Shown: positions 1-8,723, numbered from the stretch's first letter. The stretch: DNA of 64,000 bases from Streptomyces sp. NBC_01237 (GCF_035917275.1 NZ_CP108509.1:62001-126000); one strand, 5' to 3'. A program made the numbers and translations. Notes: a model not told the origin generated them from the letters alone.

Positions 1-759
1 CACGGTGAGGCTCCGCTGCTGGATGTGGCGCGTGCGGGTGTCGGCCGGATCCGGGACTACCAGCGTGTCCAGGTTCCCACCTCGCTGCCGTACTACCTGG
101 ACGGCACCGTGGTGGAGCCGCTGGCGCTGCTGCTGAGCGAACTGATGGACAACGCCGCCCGCCACAGCGCGCCGTCCACGCCTGTTCAGGTCTCAGTCCG
201 CGAGGTCCACAACGGGCTGGCCGTCGAGATCCATGACGCGGGGCCCGGCATGACGCCCGAGACAGAGCTGCGCGCCGAGCGCCTGCTGAACAGCGGGGAG
301 AAGGTGCGGCTGACCGACCTCGGAAACCCCGCAACGTTCGGTCTCGCCGGGGTGGCCACGCTGTGCAACCGCTACGGATTCCACGTCATGCTGGATCAGC
401 AGCACTCCTATGGCGGCGGGTGCCGGGCCGTGGTCCTGGTCCCCCGGAATCTACTCGTGGACATCCCCGCCTCCCCCGGCACTCTGCTGGAACCCATACC
501 AGCAGCCTCAAAGTTCACGACGGCACCGCCTGCCGTGGGCTCACCGCCTCCGCCTGCTGAGAGCGGCAGTGTCGACCGGGCGCCGGACGGGCTGCCTCAG
601 CGTCGCCGCACTGCGCGCACACCGAGGGAGCAACCGACTCCCCCTGCATCTCCGGCCCCCCGGCCCCCCGGGCAGTCCGCCGGCAACGCTCTGGCGGCCT
701 TCGCCCGCGGAACCAGCAACCACAACCACCCTGATGACCGTGAGGAGCACACCAAGTGA
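1..759 (+). CDS. cvnA: Conservon sensor ATPase CvnA, 5' end outside window
   Basis: C-terminal part of a conservon sensor with a histidine-kinase-type ATPase domain. The frame is open from base 1, so the start and any membrane sensor region lie upstream. Seen: an N-box (ELMDNAARHS), a G1 box (DAGPGM) and a glycine-rich lid (GLAGVA), followed by a proline-rich tail of about 90 residues. In known Cvn systems CvnA sits at the membrane and works with the roadblock protein CvnB, CvnC and the small GTPase CvnD in a G-protein-like complex. The stop overlaps the cvnB start (GTGA), so the genes are translationally coupled. The order of the next three genes makes the call secure. Confidence 0.88.
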   Translation, partial: HGEAPLLDVARAGVGRIRDYQRVQVPTSLPYYLDGTVVEPLALLLSELMDNAARHSAPSTPVQVSVREVHNGLAVEIHDAGPGMTPETELRAERLLNSGEKVRLTDLGNPATFGLAGVATLCNRYGFHVMLDQQHSYGGGCRAVVLVPRNLLVDIPASPGTLLEPIPAASKFTTAPPAVGSPPPPAESGSVDRAPDGLPQRRRTARTPREQPTPPASPAPRPPGQSAGNALAAFARGTSNHNHPDDREEHTK

Positions 760-1157
760 ACCCCCTCCCCGACATGAACTGGCTCTTGGACAACCTCGTC
801 TCCTACCCCCACGCCGTTAACGCCGTGGTCCTGTCCGCCGACGGACTGTCCCGGCACCGCTCGAAGGGGGTGGATGACGCGCTGGCAGACAGGGTCGCGG
901 CCCTTTCCTCCGGCCTGGCCTCGCTCGCGAAGAGCGGCGCTCGCTTCGTCACCTCCAGCCCCACCCCCTACGAGCTGACCATGATCCGCTACGGAGACGG
1001 CTACCTCTTCATCATCGCCGCAGGCCAGGGCTCCTTCCTGGTGGCCTCGGCCACGATCGAGGTCGATGTCTCCGTGTTCACCGACCGGATGACCCACGTC
1101 GTCGGGCAGATGCACACCGAACTCGGGGTCAGCGCAAGGCAGGCCGGACAGGGATGA
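756..1157 (+). CDS. cvnB: Roadblock/LC7 protein CvnB
   Basis: 133-residue roadblock/LC7-family protein, the usual length. The sequence opens with LDNLVSYPHAVNAVVLSADG, the typical roadblock first strand, and has the later strands around YLFIIAAG and FLVASA. In conservons this protein binds the GTPase CvnD and probably controls its nucleotide state. The GTG start overlaps the cvnA stop and the stop overlaps the cvnC start (ATGA), fixing both ends within one operon. Confidence 0.9.
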   Translation: MNPLPDMNWLLDNLVSYPHAVNAVVLSADGLSRHRSKGVDDALADRVAALSSGLASLAKSGARFVTSSPTPYELTMIRYGDGYLFIIAAGQGSFLVASATIEVDVSVFTDRMTHVVGQMHTELGVSARQAGQG

Positions 1158-1510
1158 GCGGCGTCGGGCGTGAGGGGGGCGACCACCTGGTTCGCGCTTA
1201 TGTGATCACCGGTGGCAGAGCTAGGCCCTCCCGTAACCACTTCGATCTCATCACGCTGGTCGTCCTCGCCGCCCGGCTCAACCGCTCCGGCATCAATCCC
1301 GAGGCCTGTCGGATTCTCGACCTGCTCGCGCGGGAGGCCCAGTCGGTCGCGGAACTCAGTGCCGCTCTTGATCTTCCGGTGAGTGTGCTGCGTGTCCTGC
1401 TCGCCGACCTGATGGAGGCCGGGCACATCACCACCAACGGCAGGATCCTCGACTCCCGTGCCGACCGCTCACTCCTGGAGGCCGTCCGTGCCGGACTGCA
1501 AAAGCTCTGA
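1154..1510 (+). CDS. cvnC: DUF742 protein CvnC
   Basis: 118-residue DUF742 protein, third gene of the conservon. It has the family N-terminus (LVRAYVITGGRARPSR) followed by a winged-helix-like section (AQSVAELSAALDLPVSVLRV, then a wing around GHITTN). Its biochemical role in the Cvn complex is not well defined. The ATG overlaps the cvnB stop. The reading frame overlaps the likely cvnD start by about 23 bases, as is common in this operon type. Confidence 0.9.
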   Translation: MSGVGREGGDHLVRAYVITGGRARPSRNHFDLITLVVLAARLNRSGINPEACRILDLLAREAQSVAELSAALDLPVSVLRVLLADLMEAGHITTNGRILDSRADRSLLEAVRAGLQKL

Positions 1511-2078
1511 GCCGCCGTCCCTGCGGGGCGACGAGACCACCGTGAAGATTCTCGTCGTCGGCCACTTCGGTGCCGGCAAGACCACACTCGTGCACGGGCT
1601 GTCCGAGATCAAGCCGCTCAGCACCGAGGAGGTCATGACGAGCGCCGGGATCGGAATCGACCACGACGAGACACCCGGCAAGACCACCACCACGGTCGCC
1701 ATGGACTTCGGGCGCCTCCACCTCAGCGACGAGCTCGTCCTGTATCTGTTCGGCGCACCCGGCCAGATGCGCTTCCACGAGATCTTCGAGGACCTCGCCG
1801 TTGGTGCACTCGGCGCCCTTGTCCTGACCGGCACAAGCAGGCTGGAAGACACCTTCCCCGTCCTTGAACAGATCGAGTACTTGGGCCTGCCCTACCTGGT
1901 GGCGGTGAACACCTTCGACGGCGAGCCCCAATATCCCGAGGAGCGGCTGCGCGAGGCGATGGACCTCGCCCCGGGGACACGGGTCGTGCGCTGCGACGCC
2001 CGCGACCGGACCAGCACCCGTGACGCCCTGATCGACCTGGTCACCTACCTGCTCTCCCTCGAACCGGAGCCCGCCTGA
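1488..2078 (+). CDS. cvnD: Small GTP-binding protein CvnD
   Basis: Ras-like GTPase of the conservon. Visible motifs: P-loop GHFGAGKTT, switch-II-like FGAPGQMRF, and an NTFD version of the NKxD base-recognition motif. I chose GTG 1488, inside cvnC, because it leaves about 18 residues before the first strand KILVVG, similar to CvnD proteins I recall. GTG 1542 is an alternative that would start directly at that strand. Its stop overlaps the first P450 (ATGA), coupling the switch to its putative output genes. Confidence 0.88.
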   Translation: MPDCKSSEPPSLRGDETTVKILVVGHFGAGKTTLVHGLSEIKPLSTEEVMTSAGIGIDHDETPGKTTTTVAMDFGRLHLSDELVLYLFGAPGQMRFHEIFEDLAVGALGALVLTGTSRLEDTFPVLEQIEYLGLPYLVAVNTFDGEPQYPEERLREAMDLAPGTRVVRCDARDRTSTRDALIDLVTYLLSLEPEPA

Positions 2079-3346
2079 TGCAACAGCCCCAGCCAACCGC
2101 GTCCGCCGGGCAGTGCCCCGTGCGCCCGCCCGTCCCGCCTCCGGCCGGACCGCTGCAGATCTATGGGCCCGCCTTCGATCAGGACCCCCACGCCACCTAC
2201 CAGCAGCTGCGCCAGCAGGGCCCCATCGCCCCCGTCGAGATCTCCCCCGGCGTGTACGGGTATCTGGTGGTCAGCTACTGGAGCGCCCTGTACGTCCTGC
2301 GCAACACCCCGCACCTGTTCGCCAAGGACTCGCGGCTGCACTGGACCGCCCTTCGCGACGGCCAGGTACCGGCCGACAGTCCCGCCCGGATGATGATGCA
2401 GCCGAGGGACAATGCCCTGTGGAAGGACGGTGAAGAGCACCAGCAGCTGCGCGGCGCGATCACCGGCGCCCTGGCCCGGGTCGACACCTATGACCTGGCC
2501 GCGGCCATCACGCGGATCGCCGACCAGCTAATAGACGCGTTCGCCGGCGACGGTCACGCAGACCTGGTCACCCGGTTCGCCGATCCGCTGGCGATGATGA
2601 CCGTCACCGAACTGTTCGACGCCCCGCCCGAGATCGGCTCCCGGATCGTCAAACACGTCACCACCCTGTTCGCCGCCGGTCCAGACGCGGCCCAGGCCAA
2701 CACGCTGCTGGAGGCCGCCTGCCTGGAACTCGTCCACGCCAAGCGGACCCGGCCCGGCCGCGACGTCGTCACCTACCTCATCCAGGCCGGTCTCACGGAC
2801 CCAGAGCTCGTGCAGACCCTGCTGCTCCTCTTCGGTGCGGCGGCCCCGCCCGCCGCCAAGGCCATCGGCCGCACCACTCAGCGCTACCTCACCGACGCCC
2901 ACCTGGCCCAGCACGTCCACACCGGGGTCCGGCCCGTGGCCGCGGCCTTGGAAGCAGTGCTGTGGGACGACCCGCCGGTCTCCAACTACAGCCCCCTGTT
3001 CGCGCGTTCCCCAATGCCGATCCACGGTGCCTTCGTCCAGCCCAGCTACCCGATCCTGATCAGCTTCGCCGCCGCGAACTCCGACCCCGGCCTCGGGCTC
3101 GCCCCAGCAGCACGCGCCGGCAACCGCGGCCACATCGCCTTCAGCGCCGGCGTCCATGGCTGTCCTGCGCAGGGCATGGGGCGGCTCATCGTCGAAACCG
3201 CCGTCGAACGGCTCCTGGACCGCCTGTCCGGTCTCGCCCTCGCCATCCCCGACAGCGACGTGCCCAACCTCCCGGGCACGTTCCTCGCCGGGCCCGCATC
3301 TCTGCCCGTGAGCTTCCGCCCCGCCGCACCCGCCCTCGGAAGGTGA
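2078..3346 (+). CDS. cvnE: Cytochrome P450-like protein (CvnE type) with degenerate catalytic motifs
   Basis: 422-residue P450-fold protein coupled to cvnD. The haem-ligand region is recognisable with a cysteine (FSAGVHGCPAQG). Two other hallmarks are missing. The I-helix reads LLLFGAAAPPAAKAIG, without the A/G-G-x-x-T oxygen-activating threonine. The K-helix ExxR position reads LEAVLWDDPP, with no arginine. It probably binds haem but may not be an ordinary monooxygenase; a ligand-sensing or partner role is an inference. The next gene is an intact P450, so the pair could have divided functions. Confidence 0.82.
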   Translation: MQQPQPTASAGQCPVRPPVPPPAGPLQIYGPAFDQDPHATYQQLRQQGPIAPVEISPGVYGYLVVSYWSALYVLRNTPHLFAKDSRLHWTALRDGQVPADSPARMMMQPRDNALWKDGEEHQQLRGAITGALARVDTYDLAAAITRIADQLIDAFAGDGHADLVTRFADPLAMMTVTELFDAPPEIGSRIVKHVTTLFAAGPDAAQANTLLEAACLELVHAKRTRPGRDVVTYLIQAGLTDPELVQTLLLLFGAAAPPAAKAIGRTTQRYLTDAHLAQHVHTGVRPVAAALEAVLWDDPPVSNYSPLFARSPMPIHGAFVQPSYPILISFAAANSDPGLGLAPAARAGNRGHIAFSAGVHGCPAQGMGRLIVETAVERLLDRLSGLALAIPDSDVPNLPGTFLAGPASLPVSFRPAAPALGR

Positions 3347-3351
3347 ACCCC

Positions 3352-4638
3352 ATGACCACGCCTACCGGCCAGGCCCGCTGCCCCTACCGCATCGACGCGA
3401 CCGGCTCCGACATCCACGGCGAGGCCGACGCCCTGCGCGCACGCGGTCCGGCGACCCGGGTCGTTCTGCCCGGACTTCCCGACACCATCCCTACCTGGGT
3501 GGTCACCGACCCCGGGCTCATACGCCGCCTCCTCGCGCACAAGAGCATCTCCAAGGACGCCTCCCAGCACTGGCCCGCCCTGCGCGACGGCCTGGTCCCG
3601 GCCGACTGGTCCGAGCGGGTCTGGGTCGACGTCACCAACGCCCTCGGCGCCTACGGGCCCGAGCACCGCCGGCTGCGCCGTCCGATCGCCGACGCGTTCC
3701 AGACCCGCCGCGTGCGCGCCCTGATCCCCCGGATCGAGGCCATCACCCACGACCTGCTCGACGCCCTCCAAGCCGGCCACAGCCCCGACGAAGTCACCGA
3801 CCTGCGCCAGCACTTCACCGCGAAGCTGCCCCTGGCCGTCGTCAACATCATCCTGGGGGTCCCCGAGGGCCAGCACGACGCCTTCCGGAAGGCGGTGGGT
3901 AGCCTGTTCACCACCACGGAGAGCGGCGAGGAAGCCCAAGCGACGGTCAAGCGGGTCTACGAGCTCATCAGCCAGCTGATCGAGCACAAGAAGCAGACGC
4001 CCGGCGACGACATCACCTCCGCCCTGATCGACGCACACCAGCGCGACGAGCTCACCGCCGGGGAGCTGGCGGACTCCTTGATGCTGCTCATCGGCGCCGG
4101 GCACGAGACCACCGTCGGCCTGCTCACCCACGGCACGGTGAACCTCACCACCCACCGCGACCAACTCGACCTCGCCATCCACGGCCAGATCCCCTGGCCC
4201 GACGTGGTCGAGGAAACGCTGCGCCACCAGGCCCCCATCGCAACGATCCTGCCCCGCTTCGCCGTCGACGACGTCACCGACGACGTCACGGGCCACACCT
4301 TCCCCGCGGGCGACCTCATCGTCATCCACTACGCCGCCGCAGGCCGCGACCCCGCCGTGCACGGACCGAACGCGGGCGCGTTCGACATCACCCGCCCCGA
4401 CCACCGGCACCTGGCCTTCGGCCACGGCGTCCACGTGTGCCCCGGTGCCGAACTCGCCCGCCTCGAAGGACGCATCGCCTTCGCCGCCCTCTTCGACCGC
4501 TTCCCCAACCTCGAACTCGCTGTCGACCCCGCCCGACTGAAGCCCTTGCCCAGCTACATCTCCAACAGCCTGCAGACCCTCCCCGTTCGCCTGGGGCACC
4601 CGCAGGGCGCACGCCGACCGGCCGAGGGGCACCGATGA
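3352..4638 (+). CDS. Cytochrome P450, intact motifs
   Basis: 428-residue soluble bacterial P450 with all classic motifs: I-helix AGHETT, K-helix EETLR, and haem loop FGHGVHVCPGAELARLE. It should catalyse an oxidation using external ferredoxin and reductase, neither of which is in the window; the substrate is unknown. ATG 3352 lies five bases after the stop of the preceding P450 and was preferred because the upstream extension of the frame runs through that gene. Its end overlaps the next gene by four bases. Conservons often carry P450s at this position. Confidence 0.9.
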   Translation: MTTPTGQARCPYRIDATGSDIHGEADALRARGPATRVVLPGLPDTIPTWVVTDPGLIRRLLAHKSISKDASQHWPALRDGLVPADWSERVWVDVTNALGAYGPEHRRLRRPIADAFQTRRVRALIPRIEAITHDLLDALQAGHSPDEVTDLRQHFTAKLPLAVVNIILGVPEGQHDAFRKAVGSLFTTTESGEEAQATVKRVYELISQLIEHKKQTPGDDITSALIDAHQRDELTAGELADSLMLLIGAGHETTVGLLTHGTVNLTTHRDQLDLAIHGQIPWPDVVEETLRHQAPIATILPRFAVDDVTDDVTGHTFPAGDLIVIHYAAAGRDPAVHGPNAGAFDITRPDHRHLAFGHGVHVCPGAELARLEGRIAFAALFDRFPNLELAVDPARLKPLPSYISNSLQTLPVRLGHPQGARRPAEGHR

Positions 4639-5531
4639 CCGGCCAGAACTGCCTCGTATCGCTGCCCGCAGAGCCTGTTTCTGCAGCCGCCGCGTCGGTC
4701 ACCCGGGCGATGAGCTGGCTCATGGGCGAGCGCACCCAGTCCCTCCCGTCGGATCGTGCACTGGCGCAGCAGCTGGAGAAGACCGTCCCTTGGCTCGAGG
4801 AGTCTCTGGAAATCAACAGGGCATTCCTCTACCACTGCGCGGAATTCCTCACCCGACAGGTCGACATCGACCAGTTCGTCACCCTGAGCGCGGGCCCCTA
4901 CCGGCCGTGGCCCGGCCGCCGCACTGACCTCCAGCCCCCGTGCGGTGCCGTGCCGGGTTCCGTCGTCGTCCACGTGCACACCCCTACCGGAACGGGTGAA
5001 GCAGGCCCGTCCTGCAACCACCCACACACCTACGCGGGCCTCGATCAGATGCTCTCGCTGCTCAGTACACCTGCCCTGGAGGCACTGGACCACCGCCGAC
5101 CGGTCGGCGTTCTGATCGACGACCCGGGCGCCTGGACGGACAGCGATCATCTGGTGCTCGGGCTGGACAGGCTGCGTGACTGGCTGCCGCCGGGCAGCGC
5201 GATCGCGCTGACCCACGCCACCACCGACCTGGCGCCCGCCAAGGTCCGGCCCCAGGAGGACCACGCAGTGCGCCTCCGCGCCGAGGCGACCGGCCGCCCG
5301 TACCAGCCTCGCACCCGTGCGGAAATCGAGAGCATGCTCGCTCCGTGGCCGCTGGCTGGCGAGGGAGTCGTCGCGACCGGCGGCTTCTTCCCCGACCACG
5401 CCCACGCCCAACTGCCCGAGCACCATTCCAGTGCCTACGCAGCTGTGGCCCTGCATCCCCTCCAGGCGGACCGGCAGGCTGGCCCCGGCACCGCGGCCGT
5501 ACCCGCGAGCAACGCTTGCGGGGTTCCGTGA
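4635..5531 (+). CDS. Methyltransf_19 (DUF574)-like SAM methyltransferase, divergent
   Basis: 298-residue member of the actinobacterial S-adenosyl methyltransferase family formerly DUF574. The N-terminal family block is present (TRAMSWLMGE, then DRALAQQLEKTVPWL and INRAFL), as are the C-terminal strands (GVLIDDPG, GSAIALTHAT). The segment that normally holds the glycine-rich SAM loop and acidic hinge is replaced by QFVTLSAGPYRPWP and a proline-rich stretch, so SAM binding is doubtful. The protein at 6633-8474 keeps the motif and is a useful comparison. It is coupled to the upstream P450 (ATGA). Confidence 0.72.
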   Translation: MTGQNCLVSLPAEPVSAAAASVTRAMSWLMGERTQSLPSDRALAQQLEKTVPWLEESLEINRAFLYHCAEFLTRQVDIDQFVTLSAGPYRPWPGRRTDLQPPCGAVPGSVVVHVHTPTGTGEAGPSCNHPHTYAGLDQMLSLLSTPALEALDHRRPVGVLIDDPGAWTDSDHLVLGLDRLRDWLPPGSAIALTHATTDLAPAKVRPQEDHAVRLRAEATGRPYQPRTRAEIESMLAPWPLAGEGVVATGGFFPDHAHAQLPEHHSSAYAAVALHPLQADRQAGPGTAAVPASNACGVP

Positions 5532-5617
5532 CCCGGAAGAACACGGCGCGCCTGATGGTGTTCGTCCTGGCCATCGCCACGATCACCATGGCCGCGAGCT
5601 TCCCACCCCTGCACTGA
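5528..5617 (+). CDS. 29-residue membrane micropeptide
   Basis: GTG 5528 overlaps the stop of the methyltransferase-like gene (GTGA) and opens a 29-codon frame: a basic N-terminus (MTRKNTAR), one hydrophobic helix (LMVFVLAIATITMAAS) and a short tail. The arrangement matches 11920-12018, another tiny coupled gene with a basic start and single helix. That supports a real micropeptide rather than chance. Function unknown. Confidence 0.55.
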   Translation: MTRKNTARLMVFVLAIATITMAASFPPLH

Positions 5618-5669
5618 CAGAAATACCCGCCCACGCGCAGTCACCCATCCCCCGCCGAAAGGAGCGACC

Positions 5670-6077
5670 GTGCCGATCCCCGGGACCACCAGCAACTCCG
5701 AGACTCAGGCCGAGGGTGTCCTGGACCAACCGTCCCCGAGCCGGCGGGAGAACCGGCCGTCGCGGCTTCGGAAGCGGACCGACAGGACCACAGACATGGA
5801 TCACTCCACACCCACGCCGACCGACGACCTCACCATCTGCGAACCGGGCCCCTGCAAGCACTCCCCCAGATGCCCTGACGCCGAGGCCCCCGACCGGTAC
5901 GCCGCGAAGATGGTGACCGTCAACCACGTGCAAGGCTGGGGCGTCCTGTGCAACGGGATCATCGCCTTCGAGGACACCAACCGGCTCAACGGAGCGGGCG
6001 TGCCCGCCCCCGCTACGCGGCCCGGGACTCCGGCAACGAAGCAGACCGGAACCGCGCGGACGGAGGCCGTGTTGTGA
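5670..6077 (+). CDS. DUF5999 family protein with N-terminal extension
   Basis: The C-terminal half matches the small Streptomyces DUF5999 family: a His/Cys pattern (CKHSPRCPDAEAPDR) then GWGVLCNGIIAFEDT. The family is usually only about 60-70 residues, so this 135-residue version carries about 50 extra N-terminal residues. GTG 5670 was chosen because a strong ribosome site (AAAGGAG) lies six bases upstream; ATG 5796 would give the usual length but has a poor site. Function is unknown; such proteins often sit beside regulators. The stop overlaps the next start (GTGA). Confidence 0.65.
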   Translation: MPIPGTTSNSETQAEGVLDQPSPSRRENRPSRLRKRTDRTTDMDHSTPTPTDDLTICEPGPCKHSPRCPDAEAPDRYAAKMVTVNHVQGWGVLCNGIIAFEDTNRLNGAGVPAPATRPGTPATKQTGTARTEAVL

Positions 6078-6640
6078 CGGCCGGCATGGGGGCGACCCTC
6101 GCCGTCAGCGACACGGTGGGGCATATGGCCAGTCAACGCGAAGCCCGGGCTCGATGGCAGCGCGACCAGCTGCAGACCCGCTTGCGGGCGACCATCTCGA
6201 ACTACCCGTACGGTGCCGCCCTCCCTGCGACCCCTGACCTGGCGGAGCAGCTCGGAGAGCTGCCCGAGCACGTGCGGGTGGCGCTGATGGCCTTGGAGAC
6301 CGCTGGCGAGATCGCGCGATGCGGAGGCAGAAGGGCGTACCGCTACCGGCTGCGGCCGGAGGAGACGCATCCGCAGGACGCCGATTTCGACCGTGCCGTG
6401 CGGGCCGGGATTGCCACCGGCCGCTACGCCCCCGGATCTCCGTTGCCGACCGGGCTGCTCCGCGGCCGCCATGGGGTGGCGTCCCTCCATGTGGCTCGCG
6501 CCTGCCGACTGCTGATCGCCGACCGACTCGTGACCTTCCGCAGGGGCCACGCCGGGCCGGGCTACTACGTCGTGAAGTCCCCCAACATCGCCTCACAGGC
6601 AGCTGCCACCCGGAAAGAAGAAGGCAAGAACCGTGTCTGA
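6074..6640 (+). CDS. GntR-like double winged-helix regulator
   Basis: 188-residue protein with two winged-helix-like modules. The first runs around LQTRLRATISNYPYGAALPA to AGEIARCGGR; the second around DRAVRAGIATGRYAPGSPLP and RLVTFRRGHAGPGYYVV. The pattern of minimal promoter-opening helix, 'PGSPLP' and wing resembles GntR N-terminal domains, but no effector-binding domain follows. Relatives in this window are at 12015, 14325 and 21802, all sharing a G-P-x-G-x-x-Y-Y-type wing ending or the GntR-like phrase. It is coupled on both sides. Confidence 0.6.
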   Translation: MTAGMGATLAVSDTVGHMASQREARARWQRDQLQTRLRATISNYPYGAALPATPDLAEQLGELPEHVRVALMALETAGEIARCGGRRAYRYRLRPEETHPQDADFDRAVRAGIATGRYAPGSPLPTGLLRGRHGVASLHVARACRLLIADRLVTFRRGHAGPGYYVVKSPNIASQAAATRKEEGKNRV

Positions 6641-8474
6641 GCAGGAACCGCCTACCGACGCGGCAGCTACCGACGAAGAGCCGCCCGGCACCCGGAACAC
6701 CGCGATGCCGTGGCCGCCACGCGTCTATGACTTTCTGACCGGCGGAAGCGAACACTTCACAGCCGACAAGGTGTTCGGGCGGCAGATCGCGGAGCAGGTG
6801 CCCTGGGTGCAGCGTTCGATGTGGATCAACAAGGTGCATCGGACGAAGGCGGCTCTGGTCCTGGCTGAGGAGCTGGGCATCACCCAGGTCATCGATCTCG
6901 GCTGCGGGTACCCCTCCTGCTGGGGCACCATGGGCGGGTCCGGGGTGCAGGAGGGTTGCGAGCACATTCCGCCGCACACCTTCGACGTCGTGGAGGCGGT
7001 CCACAAGGCTCATGCCCGAGTGGTGTACGCCGATAACGATGGCTACGTGTACGGCCACGCGAAGACACAACTCGACGAGTTCCGGGGCACGAGTGCGGTG
7101 AAGGCGGACGCCCGGGACATCCCCGCGCTGCTCACCGACCACGGAGTCATCGAGCACCTCGACCTCGACCGGCCGGTCGGCGTCATCCTGCACGATGTCC
7201 TGCCCTGGCTCACCGGCGACGAGGCGGCCCTCACCCTGCGCAGCCTCCACGAGCTGCTCCCCCTGGGCAGCGCGGTCTCCATCACTCACGCCACGGGCGA
7301 CGACGACCCCACGACCATGTCCACCCTCGCCGGCGCATACGCCGAGAAGGGCCTGGACTACCGGCCGCGGTCCAGGGCCGCCATCGAAGAGCTCCTCGGC
7401 CCGTGGGAGCTGCTTCCTCCCGGGCTTCGGCCCACGGGCCGATGGCGCGAGGGCGAGCCCCCGCACATTCCGAGGCACCTGCGAACCACCTGGAACCTGC
7501 CGGCCGACGCATCACATGCGTACGCGGCCGTGACCGCGCCCAAGACGACCCGGCCCGAGCCGACGACCGTCACCGGCCTCCTGGCCCGGGAGCCCGCACG
7601 CGCACCGGGGCTGCTCCTGGTCGGTGCCACGCTGAAAGCGCTGCGCGAGCACCAGGGCGTCGCCCTGCCGGCGGCCGCCGGGCGTATGTCCGTGCCGCCG
7701 CTGGCTCTCGGTCTGTGGGAGTCGGGAAGCCACCGGCTGGACGGGCGGATCAGGCGGGTTCTCGAGGCGGTGAGCCTGGACGACTACCCTGCCCAGCGTC
7801 TTCTCGAACGGCTGCTGCCCTCCGCGGAGGGAATGTGGTCCTCCGGACTGCCGTGGGAGCGGGAGGAGTTCAGCGACCCCTACCCCGGGAACACGGACCG
7901 GGCGAACGCCGCGCTGCGGGCATCGACCGGCGTGCGCACGTTCGCGCTCGACCGGATCCCCGAAGCCTTCCAAACCGCCGAATACGCCAGCCTGTTCCCC
8001 CGCGGGCACCTCATCGGCCCCGTCACCGGATCTCTCCCCCCGATCGCCGCCCCCCAGGCACAGGACACCGATTCGCGCACCTGGGAGCTCGTCCTGGACG
8101 AGTGTCTCCTCGAACGCCACTACGGCCGCCCCGAGGTCATGGCCGGGCAACTGGATCACCTGCTCTTCCTGGACACCCTCCCCCACGTCACTGTTCGGGT
8201 GCTCCGCCTCGACACCCCCTTCGCGATGCCGGTCGCCAGCATCACCGAGCACACTCTCACCGGCGGGACGTTGTGGCGGCTGAACGGGTTCGCCTACCGC
8301 GGTCTCTCACGGGGCGATGCGTGCCGCCTGATGCTCGACCGGGCACTCGACCATTCCGAATCCGAGACGATGAGCCGAACCCTGCTCGAACAGGCCCGCG
8401 GTAAGGCCCTCAGCACCGTGGAGTCCACCATCGGCGCGCCGTCTGCTCCCACCGAGGAGGCGAGCGATGCGTAG
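6633..8474 (+). CDS. Fusion of Methyltransf_19 methyltransferase and DUF5753 regulatory domain
   Basis: 613 residues. Residues about 25-310 are a SAM methyltransferase with an intact SAM region (VIDLGCGYPS, acidic hinge VVYADND, motif VGVILHDVLPWL). Residues about 330-590 are an HTH-remnant plus DUF5753, the ligand-like domain of WhiJ-type Streptomyces regulators (RTFALDRIPEAFQTAEYA, ELVLDECLLERHYG, MAGQLDHLLFL). The frame is continuous with no sign of misassembly. Known DUF5753 proteins normally follow a standard XRE helix-turn-helix; here the HTH segment (LKALREHQGVALPAAAGRMS) is weak. The GTG start overlaps the upstream stop by eight bases. Confidence 0.8.
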   Translation: MSEQEPPTDAAATDEEPPGTRNTAMPWPPRVYDFLTGGSEHFTADKVFGRQIAEQVPWVQRSMWINKVHRTKAALVLAEELGITQVIDLGCGYPSCWGTMGGSGVQEGCEHIPPHTFDVVEAVHKAHARVVYADNDGYVYGHAKTQLDEFRGTSAVKADARDIPALLTDHGVIEHLDLDRPVGVILHDVLPWLTGDEAALTLRSLHELLPLGSAVSITHATGDDDPTTMSTLAGAYAEKGLDYRPRSRAAIEELLGPWELLPPGLRPTGRWREGEPPHIPRHLRTTWNLPADASHAYAAVTAPKTTRPEPTTVTGLLAREPARAPGLLLVGATLKALREHQGVALPAAAGRMSVPPLALGLWESGSHRLDGRIRRVLEAVSLDDYPAQRLLERLLPSAEGMWSSGLPWEREEFSDPYPGNTDRANAALRASTGVRTFALDRIPEAFQTAEYASLFPRGHLIGPVTGSLPPIAAPQAQDTDSRTWELVLDECLLERHYGRPEVMAGQLDHLLFLDTLPHVTVRVLRLDTPFAMPVASITEHTLTGGTLWRLNGFAYRGLSRGDACRLMLDRALDHSESETMSRTLLEQARGKALSTVESTIGAPSAPTEEASDA

Positions 8475-8721
8475 CACGTCCGGAAACCCGGTCCGTCCGC
8501 CCCGTATCCCGCCGCTCACCCCAGGGAACACACCCGCCACGCCCTCCCGGGCTCCGCGCACGATGAGCGCACCGCCACCACAGCGTGAGGAAAGGGATAG
8601 GCCGCATCCCCTAGGCGAGCGCCGCCCGCAGAGCCCTGGAGAGAGTTCCGCCGGTCCGGTCTGCCCCGGATCCACGCACCTCCACGCCCCAACCCGCACG
8701 ATATGTAATGAATTGGGATAG
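8467..8721 (+). CDS. Small proline/arginine-rich protein, coupled
   Basis: 84-codon frame starting at an ATG that overlaps the upstream stop by eight bases and ending two bases before the next ATG. The product is rich in Pro, Arg and Ser with no recognisable domain. The neat fit between two genes suggests translation, if only as a coupling leader. The composition is also what a chance GC-rich frame would give. Confidence 0.35.
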   Translation: MRSTSGNPVRPPRIPPLTPGNTPATPSRAPRTMSAPPPQREERDRPHPLGERRPQSPGESSAGPVCPGSTHLHAPTRTICNELG

Positions 8722-8723
8722 TC

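Noticed and set aside
3046..4632. 528-codon minus-strand frame opposite the second P450
   Set aside because: No motif, composition typical of an antisense shadow; the plus strand encodes complete P450 motifs.
6221..6230. CTCCCTGCGA as a protospacer for guide B
   Set aside because: Only ten matching bases with the first seed position mismatched; expected by chance in 64 kb of GC-rich DNA.
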